A DNA stretch of 64,000 nucleotides from Cyanobium sp. Cruz CV13-4-11 (GCF_024346055.1 NZ_JAGQCH010000015.1:27475-91474); one strand, 5' to 3'; counted from the first letter of the stretch, positions 9,850-19,167 are shown. Numbers and translations are program-made. The notes: generated by a model from the sequence alone, not told the origin.

Positions 9850-10350
9850 ATGGCGAAGGGGCCCGGCAGGAAGGGCGGTGGTGCCAAGAGCGCCGATCCG
9901 GCCAACCGGCTGCTGGCTGACAACCGTCTGGCCAGACACCAGTACGAGATTCTCGAAAGCCTCGAGACCGGCATCGAACTGCTCGGCACCGAGGTGAAGT
10001 CGATCCGGGCCGGCCAGGTGAACCTGCGCGACGGCTTCTGCCTGATCCGCAACGGCGAGATGCAGCTCCACAACGTCCACATCTCTCCCCACAGCCACGC
10101 CGGCAAGTTCTTCAACCACGAGCCGCTGCGGGTGCGCAAGCTGCTGGCCCATCGGCGCGAGATCGACAAGCTGCGCGTCTCCCTCGACCAGAAGGGCCTC
10201 ACCCTGATCCCGCTCAACCTGCACCTGAAGGGCTCCTGGATCAAGATCACCATCGGCCTGGGCAAGGGCCGCAAGCTGCACGACAAGCGCCAGGACGAAA
10301 AGAACAAGCAGATCGCCAAGGAGACACGGGCCGCCGTCGCCCGGCTCTGA
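9850..10350 (+). CDS. smpB: SsrA-binding protein SmpB
   Basis: A 166-residue protein that binds tmRNA (SsrA) and delivers it to stalled ribosomes for trans-translation. Hallmarks are [20 protein letters not shown], the [12 protein letters not shown] segment, a [12 protein letters not shown] loop, REIDKL, and the basic C-terminal tail [16 protein letters not shown] that enters the mRNA channel. The short N-terminal extension ([14 protein letters not shown]) is low in complexity. The start ATG at 9850 fits the family length of about 150-165 residues. It converges with the kinase-like gene, whose stop is 9 bases away. Confidence 0.96.
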   Translation: MAKGPGRKGGGAKSADPANRLLADNRLARHQYEILESLETGIELLGTEVKSIRAGQVNLRDGFCLIRNGEMQLHNVHISPHSHAGKFFNHEPLRVRKLLAHRREIDKLRVSLDQKGLTLIPLNLHLKGSWIKITIGLGKGRKLHDKRQDEKNKQIAKETRAAVARL

Positions 10351-10359
10351 GAAGCGGCC

Positions 10360-12441
10360 TCAGGGGTTGGCGGGTTCCACCGGCGGTGGCGGTGTGGGGG
10401 CCGCTGGGCTGGCAGGCGTCTGGGCGGCGCCAGGTGTGGGCGGTGCCGGCACGGGCGGCGTTTCGGGGTTCTCCTCAGGGGCGGGTGGGGCGTCCGGGGC
10501 CGGTGGGGGCGTTGGGGCCGGCGGATCGGCCCGCAGCGACAACCGGATCAGGGCCGGGGCGACGCCGTCGTTGGTGAGCAGCAGCTGCACCGGCGAGCCT
10601 TTCTGGGAGCCCAGGGTCACCACCCGCAGCGGCCCCCTGGCCTCCAGCGGGGTGCCCTCAGCGGAGAAGACGCTCATCTGCAGCAGGGGGGAGCCGTTGA
10701 CCCCAAGGGCCAGGCCATGGCCGGCGGGGAGCCGGATCGGGAACAACCGGGCGCCGCTGGCGGGCACTTCGGCACTCAGGACCTGGGTGGCGCCGGAGGT
10801 GGCCTCGATCGGCTCGATCCTGAGGTTCTCCAGGGTCAGGTCAGCGGCGGCGTACCAGATCTGGCGGAAGGGCTCCGGCGGCATCGCCTGGGAGGCGCGG
10901 CTCGGCAGCAGGTTCTGCACACTCGCCGACACCAGCTCCCGCAGCACCGCCGGACTCAGGCCCTGGCGCACGAAACCGGCCTGGCGCGCCTCCCAGTCGC
11001 TGGCGCTGAAGTTGCCCAGGCGCCGGCGCAAGGGCAGGGGCAGCTGCTCCACCCTGGCCAGCCATTCCTCGGCCAGTTCGTTCCAGACCCGCCGCAGCGG
11101 GGCGTCCTCGAGGGTGTCGGAGGGAAGCCGGCCGTTGCGTTCCGGGTACTGGGCCAGCAGGGCCGCATCCACCAGGCTCAGGAACCAGGCCCGGTCGACC
11201 TGCATGGCCCGCAGGCGGTTGAGCAGCTGCTGGCGCTGATCCACCTCCGAGGGGGGCAGGCTGCTGGGAAGTTCGGGCACCCCGCCGGGGGGCGGTGTGG
11301 CCACCTTGCCGCGGCTCAGCCACCACCAGCCCAGCGCTGTGCCGACCACGGCAGACAGCACCAGGGCGATCAGCACCGGCCAGAAGCCCCCCTCAGCCGC
11401 CTCCTCCCGTTCCTCGTGGCGGCGCCGCAGGCTGTCGGTGGCGGCCACGGCGGTGGGCGGCGGCGGTGGGACCGCCATGCGGAGAGGCAGCTGGGGCTCC
11501 ACCCGGGGCGATTCGGGCGGGCGTGGGGCCTCGGCGGCGGCGACCGGCGGCGGTGGCGGGGCCGGCGCCGCTGCGGGCACCAGGATCACGGTGCGATCAG
11601 CCCGGGGCACCGGGCCCGTGCTGTCGGGCATCGCCAGGGACTGGAACGCCACCAGGGCCTGCCCGGCCGAAGCGAAACGCTCGTCGGGATGGCGGCTCAG
11701 CAGGCGCTGCAGCTGGTGCCGCAGCTCCGGCTCGGCCTCCAGGGCCGCCGGCCAGCGCCACTGCATCGTGGTCGGGTCGAGCAGGCCCTCCGGGGCATCA
11801 CCGCTCAGCAGCACCAGGGCCACCACCCCAAGGGCGTGCAGATCCATCCAGGGCTGGGCGGGCTCGCCCCTGGCCAGTTCCGGCGGGGCGTAGCCGGGCG
11901 TGGCGCCCAGCAGCCGTTCCCCGGCGCTACCGCCGGGGCTGCCCCGCACCAGGCCGAAATCGAGGGGCACCGGAAGGCCGTCGCTGTCGCGGCGCAGCAG
12001 GTTGGCGGGACTCAGATCTCCATGCAGCAGGTCCTGGCTGTGCAGGGCGGCGAGCACCGGCAGCAGCTGGCGCAGCAGCAGCAGCACCTCCCCCGCCCCG
12101 AACACCAGCTGACGCTCCGAGCGCAGGTCCAGCAACTGCTGGTAGGTACGGCCCGCCTGCCACTCCCGCACCAGCCAGAGCTGGTCGTCGGCCTCGATCA
12201 CGGCGCCGATGCGGGGCACCTGGGGATGGAGCACCCCCTGCAGCCGCGACCAGAGGTCCCGGGCCCGGGCCTGGTCCTGCTCCGGTCCGATGCGGCGCAG
12301 GGCCACGGGCGCGTCGGCGGCCAGCTGGTCGCTGGCCAGCCACAACGCCCCCTGGGGCCCGGCGTTCTCCGTGCCGATACAGCGCTCCAGCCGGTAACGG
12401 CCGCCGATCACCTGACCCTGGGCTGCAGCTGCCGATGTCAT
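10360..12441 (-). CDS. Membrane-anchored Ser/Thr protein kinase-like protein with atypical ATP lysine
   Basis: A 693-residue protein. Residues about 13-270 are a protein-kinase fold: catalytic loop HGD142LSPAN147 (HGD instead of HRD), D161FG, an APPE segment in place of APE, and the F-helix Asp at 200. The VAIK lysine is replaced by arginine (VALR49R) and the glycine loop is degenerate, so ATP binding may be altered or lost. A proline-rich linker follows, then one membrane span at about 353-375 (FWPVLIALVLSAVVGTAL), then an extracytoplasmic region and a Pro/Ala-rich tail. The start at 12441 was chosen because its ATG overlaps the TGA of the cysteine synthase gene (ATGA). Whether it is an active kinase or a pseudokinase sensor cannot be decided by reading. 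Confidence 0.75.
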   Translation of the reverse strand: MTSAAAAQGQVIGGRYRLERCIGTENAGPQGALWLASDQLAADAPVALRRIGPEQDQARARDLWSRLQGVLHPQVPRIGAVIEADDQLWLVREWQAGRTYQQLLDLRSERQLVFGAGEVLLLLRQLLPVLAALHSQDLLHGDLSPANLLRRDSDGLPVPLDFGLVRGSPGGSAGERLLGATPGYAPPELARGEPAQPWMDLHALGVVALVLLSGDAPEGLLDPTTMQWRWPAALEAEPELRHQLQRLLSRHPDERFASAGQALVAFQSLAMPDSTGPVPRADRTVILVPAAAPAPPPPPVAAAEAPRPPESPRVEPQLPLRMAVPPPPPTAVAATDSLRRRHEEREEAAEGGFWPVLIALVLSAVVGTALGWWWLSRGKVATPPPGGVPELPSSLPPSEVDQRQQLLNRLRAMQVDRAWFLSLVDAALLAQYPERNGRLPSDTLEDAPLRRVWNELAEEWLARVEQLPLPLRRRLGNFSASDWEARQAGFVRQGLSPAVLRELVSASVQNLLPSRASQAMPPEPFRQIWYAAADLTLENLRIEPIEATSGATQVLSAEVPASGARLFPIRLPAGHGLALGVNGSPLLQMSVFSAEGTPLEARGPLRVVTLGSQKGSPVQLLLTNDGVAPALIRLSLRADPPAPTPPPAPDAPPAPEENPETPPVPAPPTPGAAQTPASPAAPTPPPPVEPANP

Positions 12442-13484
12442 GGAATCAGGGCTGCTCCGGTGCGCTCGGGTTGCTCCAGGCCGCGGCCCGCGAGCCAATC
12501 ATGGTCGTAGAGGCGGGAGCGGTAGCGATCACCGCTGTCGCAGAGCACGGTAACGATGCGATGGCCGGGGCCCAGCCGCCGGGCCGTTTCCACCGCCGCC
12601 GCCACGTTGATGCCCACTGAGCCCCCCATGAACAGACCCTCCTGCCACAGCAGCCCGTAGATCGTGCGCAGGGCCATGGGGTCATCGATCCTGACGGCAT
12701 CGTCGATCGGAGCCCCCGCCAGGTTGGCGGTGACGCGGCTGTTGCCGATGCCTTCGGTGATCGAATTCCCCTCGCTTTTCAAGCTGCCGTCGGTGGCCCA
12801 GCTGTAGAGGGCGCTGCCGCAGGGGTCGGCCAGGACGCAGCGGATCGACGGATCCTGCTCCTTGAGATACAGGGCCACCCCCGCATAGGTGCCGCCGGTG
12901 CCGGTGGCGGCCACCCAGGCATCCAGCCGACCGCCGGTCTGCTGCCAGATCTCCGGGCCGGTGCTGCCGTAGTGGGCGCGCCGATTGGCGAGATTGTCGA
13001 ACTGGTTGGCCCAGAGGGCCCCGGGCGTCTCCTCGGCAATGCGGCCGGAGAGGCGCACGTAGTTGGCCGGGTCGCTGTAGGGCACCGCCGGCACCGTGCG
13101 CACCTCGGCGCCAAGGCTGCGCAGCAGGCCGATCTTCTCCGCCGACTGGGTTTCGGGGATGACGATCAGGCAGCGGTAGCCGCGGGCATTGCAGAGGTGG
13201 GTCAGGCCGATGCCGGTGTTGCCGGCGGTGCCTTCCACCACCGTGCCCCCAGGCTGCAGCTGGCCACTGGCCTCCGCCTCCTGGAGGATGCCCAGGGCGG
13301 CCCGGTCCTTCACCGACCCGCCGGGGTTCATGAACTCCGCCTTGCCGAGGATCTCGCAGCCGGTGAGGGCGCTGAGGGCATGGAGCCGGATCAGCGGCGT
13401 CCGGCCCACCGCGCCACTGAAACCTTCGCTGATTCCCGTCGTCATGCCATCGCTGTGGGCTCCCATGCGGCTGGCCTTCTCCAT
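12438..13484 (-). CDS. Cysteine synthase-family PLP enzyme
   Basis: A 348-residue fold-type II PLP enzyme. VGRTPLIRL and NPGGSVKDRAA mark the lysine that holds the cofactor; EGTAGNTGIGLTHLC is the substrate loop, GTGGTYAGVALYL the phosphate cradle, and LCDSGDRYRSRLYDHDW the C-terminal motif. O-acetylserine sulfhydrylases (CysK/CysM) make cysteine from O-acetylserine and sulfide; the overall sequence fits cysteine synthase better than cystathionine beta-synthase. It is divergent from egtB with only 60 bases between, so they share a promoter region, and cysteine is a likely sulfur donor for EgtB. The downstream kinase-like gene overlaps it by 4 bases. Starts at 13484, 13463 (MGAHS) or 13442 (MTTGIS) are all possible. 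Confidence 0.88.
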   Translation of the reverse strand: MEKASRMGAHSDGMTTGISEGFSGAVGRTPLIRLHALSALTGCEILGKAEFMNPGGSVKDRAALGILQEAEASGQLQPGGTVVEGTAGNTGIGLTHLCNARGYRCLIVIPETQSAEKIGLLRSLGAEVRTVPAVPYSDPANYVRLSGRIAEETPGALWANQFDNLANRRAHYGSTGPEIWQQTGGRLDAWVAATGTGGTYAGVALYLKEQDPSIRCVLADPCGSALYSWATDGSLKSEGNSITEGIGNSRVTANLAGAPIDDAVRIDDPMALRTIYGLLWQEGLFMGGSVGINVAAAVETARRLGPGHRIVTVLCDSGDRYRSRLYDHDWLAGRGLEQPERTGAALIP

Positions 13485-13544
13485 GGCTGCGTGGGCGGAT
13501 CGTAGGGAACATCCCTAAGGTCGGCCCCAGAGAAGGTCAGGTCC

Positions 13545-14783
13545 ATGGGCTCCAGGGCACACTCCCCGGCGGACAGCACCAGGCTCCTGCAACGGCTCCA
13601 GGCGGTCCGGCAACACAGTGAACGCCTGATCCAGGGTCTGGAACCAGAGGACCTCTGCCTGCAGGGCATGGCCGATGCCAGCCCGGCCAAGTGGCACCTG
13701 GGCCACACCACCTGGTTCTTCGAGACCTTCCTGCTGGACCCCCACCTGAGCGGCCATGAAACGCCCGATCGCCGCTGGGGCCATCTGTTCAACTCCTATT
13801 ACGAGGCGATCGGCAGCCGCCACCCCCGCCCCCAGCGGGGTCTGCTCACCCGCCCGGCCATCGGCGAGGTGCTGGCCTGGCGCCGGCGCGTCGACGCCGG
13901 GCTGGAAACGCTGCTGCTGGAGCTGGATCGCCAGCCCGCCGAGACGGCCGCCCCCCTGCTGGAGCTGGTGGAACTGGGGCTGCAGCACGAGCAGCAGCAC
14001 CAGGAGCTGCTGCTGATGGATCTGCTCGACGGCTTCAGCCGCAACCCGCTCGAGCCCGCCTACGGCCAGGAGCCCCCTGGGGCAGAGGCTTCTGAGGTCG
14101 CCGGCGGCTGGCGCTCCCACCCCGGCGGCCTGGTGGCGATCGGCCATGAAGGCGGCGGTTTCCATTTCGACAACGAAGCCCCCCGCCACCGGCAGTGGCT
14201 GGAGCCGTTCCTGGTGGCCGAAACGCTGGTCAGCAACCACGACTACGCCGCCTTCATCACCGACGGGGGCTACCGGCGGCCGGAGCTGTGGATGAGCGAG
14301 GGCTGGGCGGTGGTGCAGGAGCGTGGCTGGTGCGCCCCGCGCTACTGGCGCGGGGAGTGGGAATTCGGCCTGGCGGGCCGCCGGCCACGCCACCCCCAGG
14401 CGCCGGTGCGGCACCTGAGCTGGTTCGAGGCCGATGCCTACGCCCGCTGGAGCGGCGGCCGGCTGCCCAGCGAGGCCGAATGGGAGCTGGTGGTGGCGCA
14501 GGCCGCCCAGCCCGGCGGCCGCCCCCTGCCCCAGGCCTTCGCGGCCCTCTGGCAGTGGACCGCCAGCCCCTACCGTCCCTACCCCGGCTTCCACCCCCCC
14601 GCCGGTGCGGTAGGGGAATACAACGGCAAGTTCATGACCTCCCAGTTCGTGCTCCGGGGCAGCAGCTTCCTCACCCCGGCGGGCCACGCCCGAGCCACCT
14701 ACCGCAACTTCTTTGCCCCCCACTGCCGCTGGATGGCCGCCGGCCTGCGCCTGGCCCGTGACGGAGCCAACGAGTCATGCTGA
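13545..14783 (+). CDS. egtB: Ergothioneine biosynthesis sulfoxide synthase EgtB
   Basis: A 412-residue non-heme iron enzyme that joins hercynine to a thiol donor with O2, forming the C-S bond of ergothioneine. The N-terminal DinB-like half carries the iron-binding histidines in WHLGHTTWFFE (about residue 51) and HEQQHQELLLMD (about residue 148). The C-terminal half is a formylglycine-enzyme/lectin-like fold with HPGGLVAIG, FITDGGYRRPE, WFEADAYARW and the closing GSSFLTP, YRNFFAP and GLRLARD. No egtA or egtC lies nearby, so cysteine rather than gamma-glutamylcysteine may be the donor, which is an inference. The gene leads a tightly packed operon; egtD begins 7 bases before this stop. Confidence 0.93.
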   Translation: MGSRAHSPADSTRLLQRLQAVRQHSERLIQGLEPEDLCLQGMADASPAKWHLGHTTWFFETFLLDPHLSGHETPDRRWGHLFNSYYEAIGSRHPRPQRGLLTRPAIGEVLAWRRRVDAGLETLLLELDRQPAETAAPLLELVELGLQHEQQHQELLLMDLLDGFSRNPLEPAYGQEPPGAEASEVAGGWRSHPGGLVAIGHEGGGFHFDNEAPRHRQWLEPFLVAETLVSNHDYAAFITDGGYRRPELWMSEGWAVVQERGWCAPRYWRGEWEFGLAGRRPRHPQAPVRHLSWFEADAYARWSGGRLPSEAEWELVVAQAAQPGGRPLPQAFAALWQWTASPYRPYPGFHPPAGAVGEYNGKFMTSQFVLRGSSFLTPAGHARATYRNFFAPHCRWMAAGLRLARDGANESC

Positions 14784-15748
14784 TCGACCTCCATCCCGAG
14801 CCGGCCGACATGGCCCGGCTGGTGATCGAGGGCATGGGCCGCCAGCCGAAGCAGTTACCGGCCTGGTTGCTCTACGACGCCGAGGGGTCGCGCCTGTTCG
14901 AGGCGATCTGCGAGCAGCCGGAGTACGGCCTCACCCGCACTGAAACGGCCCTGCTGGAGGCACGGGCGGCCGAGCTGGCCGCCGCCCTCGGGCCCGGGGT
15001 GGTGGTGGAGTTCGGGGCCGGCAGCGCCCGCAAGGTGAGCCCGCTGCTGGGCGCCCTGCAGCCGGCGGCCTACGTGGCCCTCGACATCAGCGCCGACCAC
15101 CTGGCGCCCGCCTGCCGGGCCCTGCAGCGCCGCCACCCCGACCTGCCTGTGCTGGGCATCTGCTGCGACTACAGCCTCCTGGAACAGCTGCCGGGTCACC
15201 CCGCCCTGGAGGGCCATGGGCGGCTGGGTTTCTACCCGGGCAGTTCGATCGGTAACTTCGATCCCGCCGGCGCCCAGGCACTGCTGCGCCAGTTCCGCCG
15301 GCTGCTGGGGGCCGGCAGCCGCGTGCTGATCGGCATCGACCAGCCCAAGGCGGTGCAGCGGCTGGAGGCGGCCTACAACGATGCGGCCGGCTGGTCGGAA
15401 GCCTTTGCCCGCAACCTGCTCACCCGGCTCAACCGCGATCTGGACGGCGACTTCCAGGCGACCGACTTCCAGTACCGGGCCTGGTGGGACGCCGATCAGG
15501 GCCGCATCGCCATGGCCCTGGTGAGCCAGCGGGACCTGGAGGTGCGGCTGGCGGACCGCTGCTGGCCGTTCGCGGCCGGTGAGCCGCTGATCACGGAGTA
15601 CAGCTACAAGTACAGCCCCGAGGCCTTCCTCGCCCTGGCGGCCTCGGCCGGCTGGCGGGGGGCAGGCCGCTGGAGCGACCCGGCCGGCGATTTCGCCCTG
15701 CATCTGCTGGTGCAGGCAGACTCGGAACAGCACCGGAGTGATCGATGA
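14777..15748 (+). CDS. egtD: L-histidine N-alpha-methyltransferase EgtD
   Basis: A 323-residue SAM-dependent enzyme that trimethylates histidine to hercynine, the substrate of EgtB. It shows the family start ELxxGMGRQPKQLPAW-like segment, YDAEGSRLFEAICEQPEYGLTRTE in two adjacent pieces, the SAM-binding VEFGAGSARKVSPLL, YVALDIS, FYPGSSIGNFDPAGA and the C-terminal EYSYKYSPEAF. The start overlaps the egtB stop by 7 bases, and its own stop overlaps the next gene by 4 bases (ATGA), so the four reading frames from egtB to 16460 are translationally coupled. Product location is cytoplasmic. Confidence 0.94.
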   Translation: MLIDLHPEPADMARLVIEGMGRQPKQLPAWLLYDAEGSRLFEAICEQPEYGLTRTETALLEARAAELAAALGPGVVVEFGAGSARKVSPLLGALQPAAYVALDISADHLAPACRALQRRHPDLPVLGICCDYSLLEQLPGHPALEGHGRLGFYPGSSIGNFDPAGAQALLRQFRRLLGAGSRVLIGIDQPKAVQRLEAAYNDAAGWSEAFARNLLTRLNRDLDGDFQATDFQYRAWWDADQGRIAMALVSQRDLEVRLADRCWPFAAGEPLITEYSYKYSPEAFLALAASAGWRGAGRWSDPAGDFALHLLVQADSEQHRSDR

Positions 15749-15981
15749 GCAGGGAGGAGCAGCGCCAGTCCATGCGCGGGGTGCGTGAAGGGCTGATCGA
15801 GGAACTCGAGGGCCTGTACCGCAAGGCCTTCGACCGCATCGGCGAGCAGGACCTGGGCGAAGGGGCCATCGCCCGGCTCACCCAGCTGCTGCTGCGCTCC
15901 CGCGAGGCGGCCATCACCCCCCTGCAGGAAGAGATCGAAGCGCCCCTGATCACCCGCGCCCCCGGCGAACCCCTGCCATGA
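15745..15981 (+). CDS. Hercynine-metabolism small protein (TIGR04374-like)
   Basis: A 78-residue, charged, probably helical protein (MSREEQRQSMRGVREGLIEE start; LYRKAFDRIGEQDLGEGAI in the middle). Nothing catalytic is visible. Its size and position directly after egtD match the small protein that accompanies cyanobacterial egtB-egtD and is named only from that association. It overlaps egtD and the next gene by 4 bases each. I recall the family assignment from this context; the sequence itself gives no biochemical role. Confidence 0.7.
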   Translation: MSREEQRQSMRGVREGLIEELEGLYRKAFDRIGEQDLGEGAIARLTQLLLRSREAAITPLQEEIEAPLITRAPGEPLP

Positions 15982-16460
15982 GCAGCTGGCTGGAGGAACT
16001 GGAGGCGCGGCTGGATCAGCAGCTGGAGAGCTTCCTGCGCACCAATCCCCAGCAGGAAGAGCTGCTGCGGGGCCAGGCCGCCCGCGACCGCCAGCGGCAG
16101 TTGCTGGCCGAACGGGTCCGCCTGCGGCAGCAGGCCGAGGAGCAGCGGCAGCAGCTGCTGAAGCTGGCCGAGGAGATCCGCCAGTGGCAGGGGCGGATCG
16201 GCCGGGCCCGGAGCGCCGGGGCCGGGGAGCTGGCCGGCCGCGCCGAAGCCCATGTGGCGGGCCTGATGGACCAGGGCCGCCAACGCTGGCAGGCCCTCAC
16301 CGACCTGGGCCAGCGCTTCACCAGCGTCGAGCAGGAGCTGGCCGAGCTCGCCAGCCAGCGCAGCTCCGGCCCCGCCGCCACCCCCGACCTGGAGGCCGAC
16401 TGGGCCCGGTTCGAGGCCCAGCAGGAGCTGCAGGAGCTGAAGCGGCGCAGCCAGCGCTGA
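15978..16460 (+). CDS. Hercynine-metabolism coiled-coil protein (TIGR04376-like)
   Basis: A 160-residue protein that is nearly all helical, with long Glu/Gln/Arg-rich heptads (LRQQAEEQRQQLLKLAEE and EAHVAGLMDQGRQRW), indicating one or two coiled coils over residues about 5-125. There is no signal peptide and no enzyme motif. It is the fourth gene of the egtB operon, overlapping the preceding small gene by 4 bases (ATGA). The genetic linkage suggests an accessory or localising role for ergothioneine synthesis, but the function is unknown. The next gene begins 13 bases downstream. Confidence 0.7.
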   Translation: MSSWLEELEARLDQQLESFLRTNPQQEELLRGQAARDRQRQLLAERVRLRQQAEEQRQQLLKLAEEIRQWQGRIGRARSAGAGELAGRAEAHVAGLMDQGRQRWQALTDLGQRFTSVEQELAELASQRSSGPAATPDLEADWARFEAQQELQELKRRSQR

Positions 16461-16473
16461 GCCACCCCACCCC

Positions 16474-17274
16474 ATGGGATTTCTGCTCTCCAAACTGCTG
16501 CCCCTCGGCCTCTACCCCCTCGGCCTGGCCCTGCTGCTGCAGATCGCGGGCCTGGCCAACCGCCAGCGCCGCTTCGGTCCGGTCCTCTCCAGTGTGGGGA
16601 TCGTGCTGCTCTGGCTGGCGGCCACGCCCCTGCTGAGCCGCCAGCTGGTGTGGGGGCTGGAGGAACGGGCCGCCCGGCTGACGCCGTCGCCGATCCCCCG
16701 GGCCGACGCGGTGCTGGTGCTGGGGGGAGGGCTGCGGCCCGCCCTGCCGCCACGCCAGGGGGTGGAAGTGAACGAGGCCGGCGACCGGCTGCTGCGCGCC
16801 GTGGCCCTGATGCGCGAGGGCAAGGCCCCCTGGCTGCTGGTGACCGGCGGCAGGGTCACCTTCATGGCCAACGATCCGGCCGCTGGCGAGGCCCGGCTGG
16901 CCAAGGCCCTGGCCACCAGCCTGGGGGTGGCGGCCGATCGGATCGTCACCAGTGAAGAGGGGCGCAACACGGCGGAAGAGACCGCCGCCCTGGTGCGGGT
17001 GGCCCGCCAGCGGGGCTGGAGCTCCCTGCTGCTGGTCACCAGCGCCACCCACCTGCCCCGCTCGCTGGCCACCCTGCGCCGGGCAGCACCCGAGTTCCGG
17101 ATCATCCCGGTGGCCTGCGACTTCCAGCTGGCCGACCGAAGATCCTTCGGCACCCCCACCCTGGCCGGCAGCCTGATGGGTCTGCTGCCCAGCGCCGAGG
17201 CACTGGTGCTGACCACCTCCGCCATGCGGGAGCATCTGGGCCTGCTCGCCTACCGCTGGCGGGGCTGGATCTGA
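16474..17274 (+). CDS. YdcF/DUF218-family membrane protein
   Basis: A 266-residue protein with two N-terminal hydrophobic segments (residues about 5-25 and 35-58) followed by a DUF218 domain: ADAVLVLGGGLRP, LLVTGGRV, the SEEGRNTAEE segment and VTSATHLPRSLATLRR. DUF218 proteins (SanA, YdcF, ElyC) act at the envelope; ElyC affects peptidoglycan or lipid-carrier metabolism, and the exact reaction is unclear. It follows the ergothioneine genes by 13 bases and is probably co-transcribed, though a link to hercynine is not shown. It converges with a small gene 28 bases away. Confidence 0.85.
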   Translation: MGFLLSKLLPLGLYPLGLALLLQIAGLANRQRRFGPVLSSVGIVLLWLAATPLLSRQLVWGLEERAARLTPSPIPRADAVLVLGGGLRPALPPRQGVEVNEAGDRLLRAVALMREGKAPWLLVTGGRVTFMANDPAAGEARLAKALATSLGVAADRIVTSEEGRNTAEETAALVRVARQRGWSSLLLVTSATHLPRSLATLRRAAPEFRIIPVACDFQLADRRSFGTPTLAGSLMGLLPSAEALVLTTSAMREHLGLLAYRWRGWI

Positions 17275-17302
17275 GCCGCCGCTGCCACGGCCCGTTGGAG
17301 CT

Positions 17303-17566
17303 CTACTTCTTGGGCACCGGGGGCACCAGGCTCACCCCTTCGGGCGGCGGAGTGGGGTCGGGATCGGCGATCAGCATGTGCTGCAGCACGATCTCCGGAC
17401 GTTCACTGTCCCGCCAGCGGATGCGATAGGCGGGCATCTTGGTCCCCCGGCTGGTGGTCTGCTCCACGGGCTCCATGACCCAGCCACGACGCGATCGCCC
17501 CTGGGGATTGCGCTTCACCACAGCATCGGCGTGTTGAAAGCGAAAACCGACGCGCTCACCACTCAT
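17303..17566 (-). CDS. Small conserved-looking hypothetical protein
   Basis: An 87-residue protein with a mixed beta-type composition: MSGERVGFRFQHADAVVKRN, then RGWVMEPVEQTTSRG, AYRIRWRDSERPEIVLQHML and a proline-rich tail ending PPVPKK. The pattern of short basic and aromatic strands suggests an SH3-like or Tudor-like barrel, but I cannot name a family. It lies 37 bases after the lysS stop on the same strand and may be read from the rpaB-lysS transcript. Codon use matches the core genes around it, supporting a real gene. Confidence 0.55.
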   Translation of the reverse strand: MSGERVGFRFQHADAVVKRNPQGRSRRGWVMEPVEQTTSRGTKMPAYRIRWRDSERPEIVLQHMLIADPDPTPPPEGVSLVPPVPKK

Positions 17567-17603
17567 ACCAGAGCCCCGAGGGGGAAAAGGCCTACTGGGG
17601 CCA

Positions 17604-19124
17604 TTATCCCACTGCGTCGGTTCCGGCCTTGTCGCGGGCCTCCGGGCGCAGCAGGGGGAAGGCGATCACATCACGGATCGAGGGGCTGTCGGTGAGCAGC
17701 ATCGCCAGCCGGTCGATGCCGATGCCGAGGCCGCCGGTGGGGGGCATGCCCACCTCCAGGGCGTGCAGGAAGTCCTCATCCACCGTCTGGGCTTCCGGAT
17801 CGCCCGCCTGGCGGCGCAGCTGCTGCAGCTCCAGCCTGGCCCGCTGATCCAGCGGATCGATCAGCTCGCTGAAGGCGTTGGCCGTCTCCCGCCCGACGAT
17901 GAACAGCTCGAAGCGCTCCACCAGCCCCGGCTTGCTGCGATGGGCCCGGGCCAGGGGCGAGTTCTCCACCGGGTAATCCATCACGAAGGTGGGCTGCACC
18001 AGGGTGGTCTCCACCGCCTGCTCGAAGGCCTCCACCAGCAGCCGGCCCATACTGTCGGCCGCCTCGGGGACCGCCAGGCCGGCGGCCTCCATGGCCGCGG
18101 CCGCCTGGGAGCGCTCGCTGAAGCTGTGGAAATCCAGGCCAGTCGCCTGCTCCACCAGCTCGTGCATGGTGACCCGGCGCCAGGGCGGGGTGAGATCGAT
18201 CGCCGTGCCCTGGTAAGTGACCCGGGTGTCCCCACAGACCTCCAGACAGGCCGCGGCCAGCAGCTGCTCGGTGAGGTCCATCATCGTGTGGTAGTCGGCG
18301 AAGGCCTGGTAGATCTCCACCGACGTGAATTCGGGGTTGTGCCGGGTGCTGATCCCCTCGTTGCGGAAGATGCGGCCGAGCTCGTAGACCCGCTCGAAGC
18401 CCCCCACCACCAGCCGCTTGAGGTGCAGCTCGGTGGCGATGCGCAGGGTGAGGGGCAGGTCGAGGGCGTTGTGGTGGGTGGCGAAGGGGCGGGCGTCGGC
18501 ACCACCCGCTTCGGTCTGCAGGACGGGCGTTTCAATCTCAAGGAAGCCGCGATCGTCGAGCCAGCGGCGCATGGCGCTCACCAGCCGCGCCCGCCGCCGG
18601 AAGGTCTCACGGGTGTGGGGCGAGACGATCAGATCGAGGTAGCGCTGGCGGTAGCGCTTCTCCACATCCGCCAGGCCGTGCCACTTGTCGGGCAGGGGCT
18701 GGAGCGCCTTGGTGAGCATCACCCAGTCGGTCACCTTGACCGAGAGTTCGCCCCGATCGGTGCGGCGCAGGCTGCCGTGCACGCCGATCCAGTCGCCGCC
18801 ATCCACCAGGGAAGTGATCTGGGCGAAGCCTTCGGGCTCCTCCGGGTGGGCCGCCAGCAGGGTGGCCTTCTCGATGAACAGCTGGATCGGGCCGGATTCG
18901 TCGGCGATGGTGAAGAAGGCCAGCTTGCCCATCACCCGCCGGGTCATCACCCGGCCGGCAATCGCCACCACCTCCGCCCGCTCTTCGCCATTGGGCAGGT
19001 CGGCATGGGCCTGCTGCAGCTCGGCGGTGCGGTGGCTGGGGGCGAAGCCGAGCGCATAGGGGGCCCGACCGAGGGACTCCAGGGTGCGGGCTTTCTCCAG
19101 ACGGGTCTCACGCAGATCCGACAA
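17604..19124 (-). CDS. lysS: Lysyl-tRNA synthetase, class II
   Basis: A 506-residue class II synthetase that charges tRNA-Lys. An N-terminal OB-fold anticodon-binding domain (about residues 50-150; [20 protein letters not shown]) is followed by the catalytic domain with motif 1 around [15 protein letters not shown], motif 2 [18 protein letters not shown] and motif 3 [13 protein letters not shown]. The segment [14 protein letters not shown] is characteristic of LysS. Length and domains are complete. It starts 43 bases downstream of rpaB on the same strand. Confidence 0.97.
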   Translation of the reverse strand: MSDLRETRLEKARTLESLGRAPYALGFAPSHRTAELQQAHADLPNGEERAEVVAIAGRVMTRRVMGKLAFFTIADESGPIQLFIEKATLLAAHPEEPEGFAQITSLVDGGDWIGVHGSLRRTDRGELSVKVTDWVMLTKALQPLPDKWHGLADVEKRYRQRYLDLIVSPHTRETFRRRARLVSAMRRWLDDRGFLEIETPVLQTEAGGADARPFATHHNALDLPLTLRIATELHLKRLVVGGFERVYELGRIFRNEGISTRHNPEFTSVEIYQAFADYHTMMDLTEQLLAAACLEVCGDTRVTYQGTAIDLTPPWRRVTMHELVEQATGLDFHSFSERSQAAAAMEAAGLAVPEAADSMGRLLVEAFEQAVETTLVQPTFVMDYPVENSPLARAHRSKPGLVERFELFIVGRETANAFSELIDPLDQRARLELQQLRRQAGDPEAQTVDEDFLHALEVGMPPTGGLGIGIDRLAMLLTDSPSIRDVIAFPLLRPEARDKAGTDAVG

Positions 19125-19167
19125 GGCAGGCAGGGCGATGGAGAAGGGTCGCAGCCATCCTGCAGGA

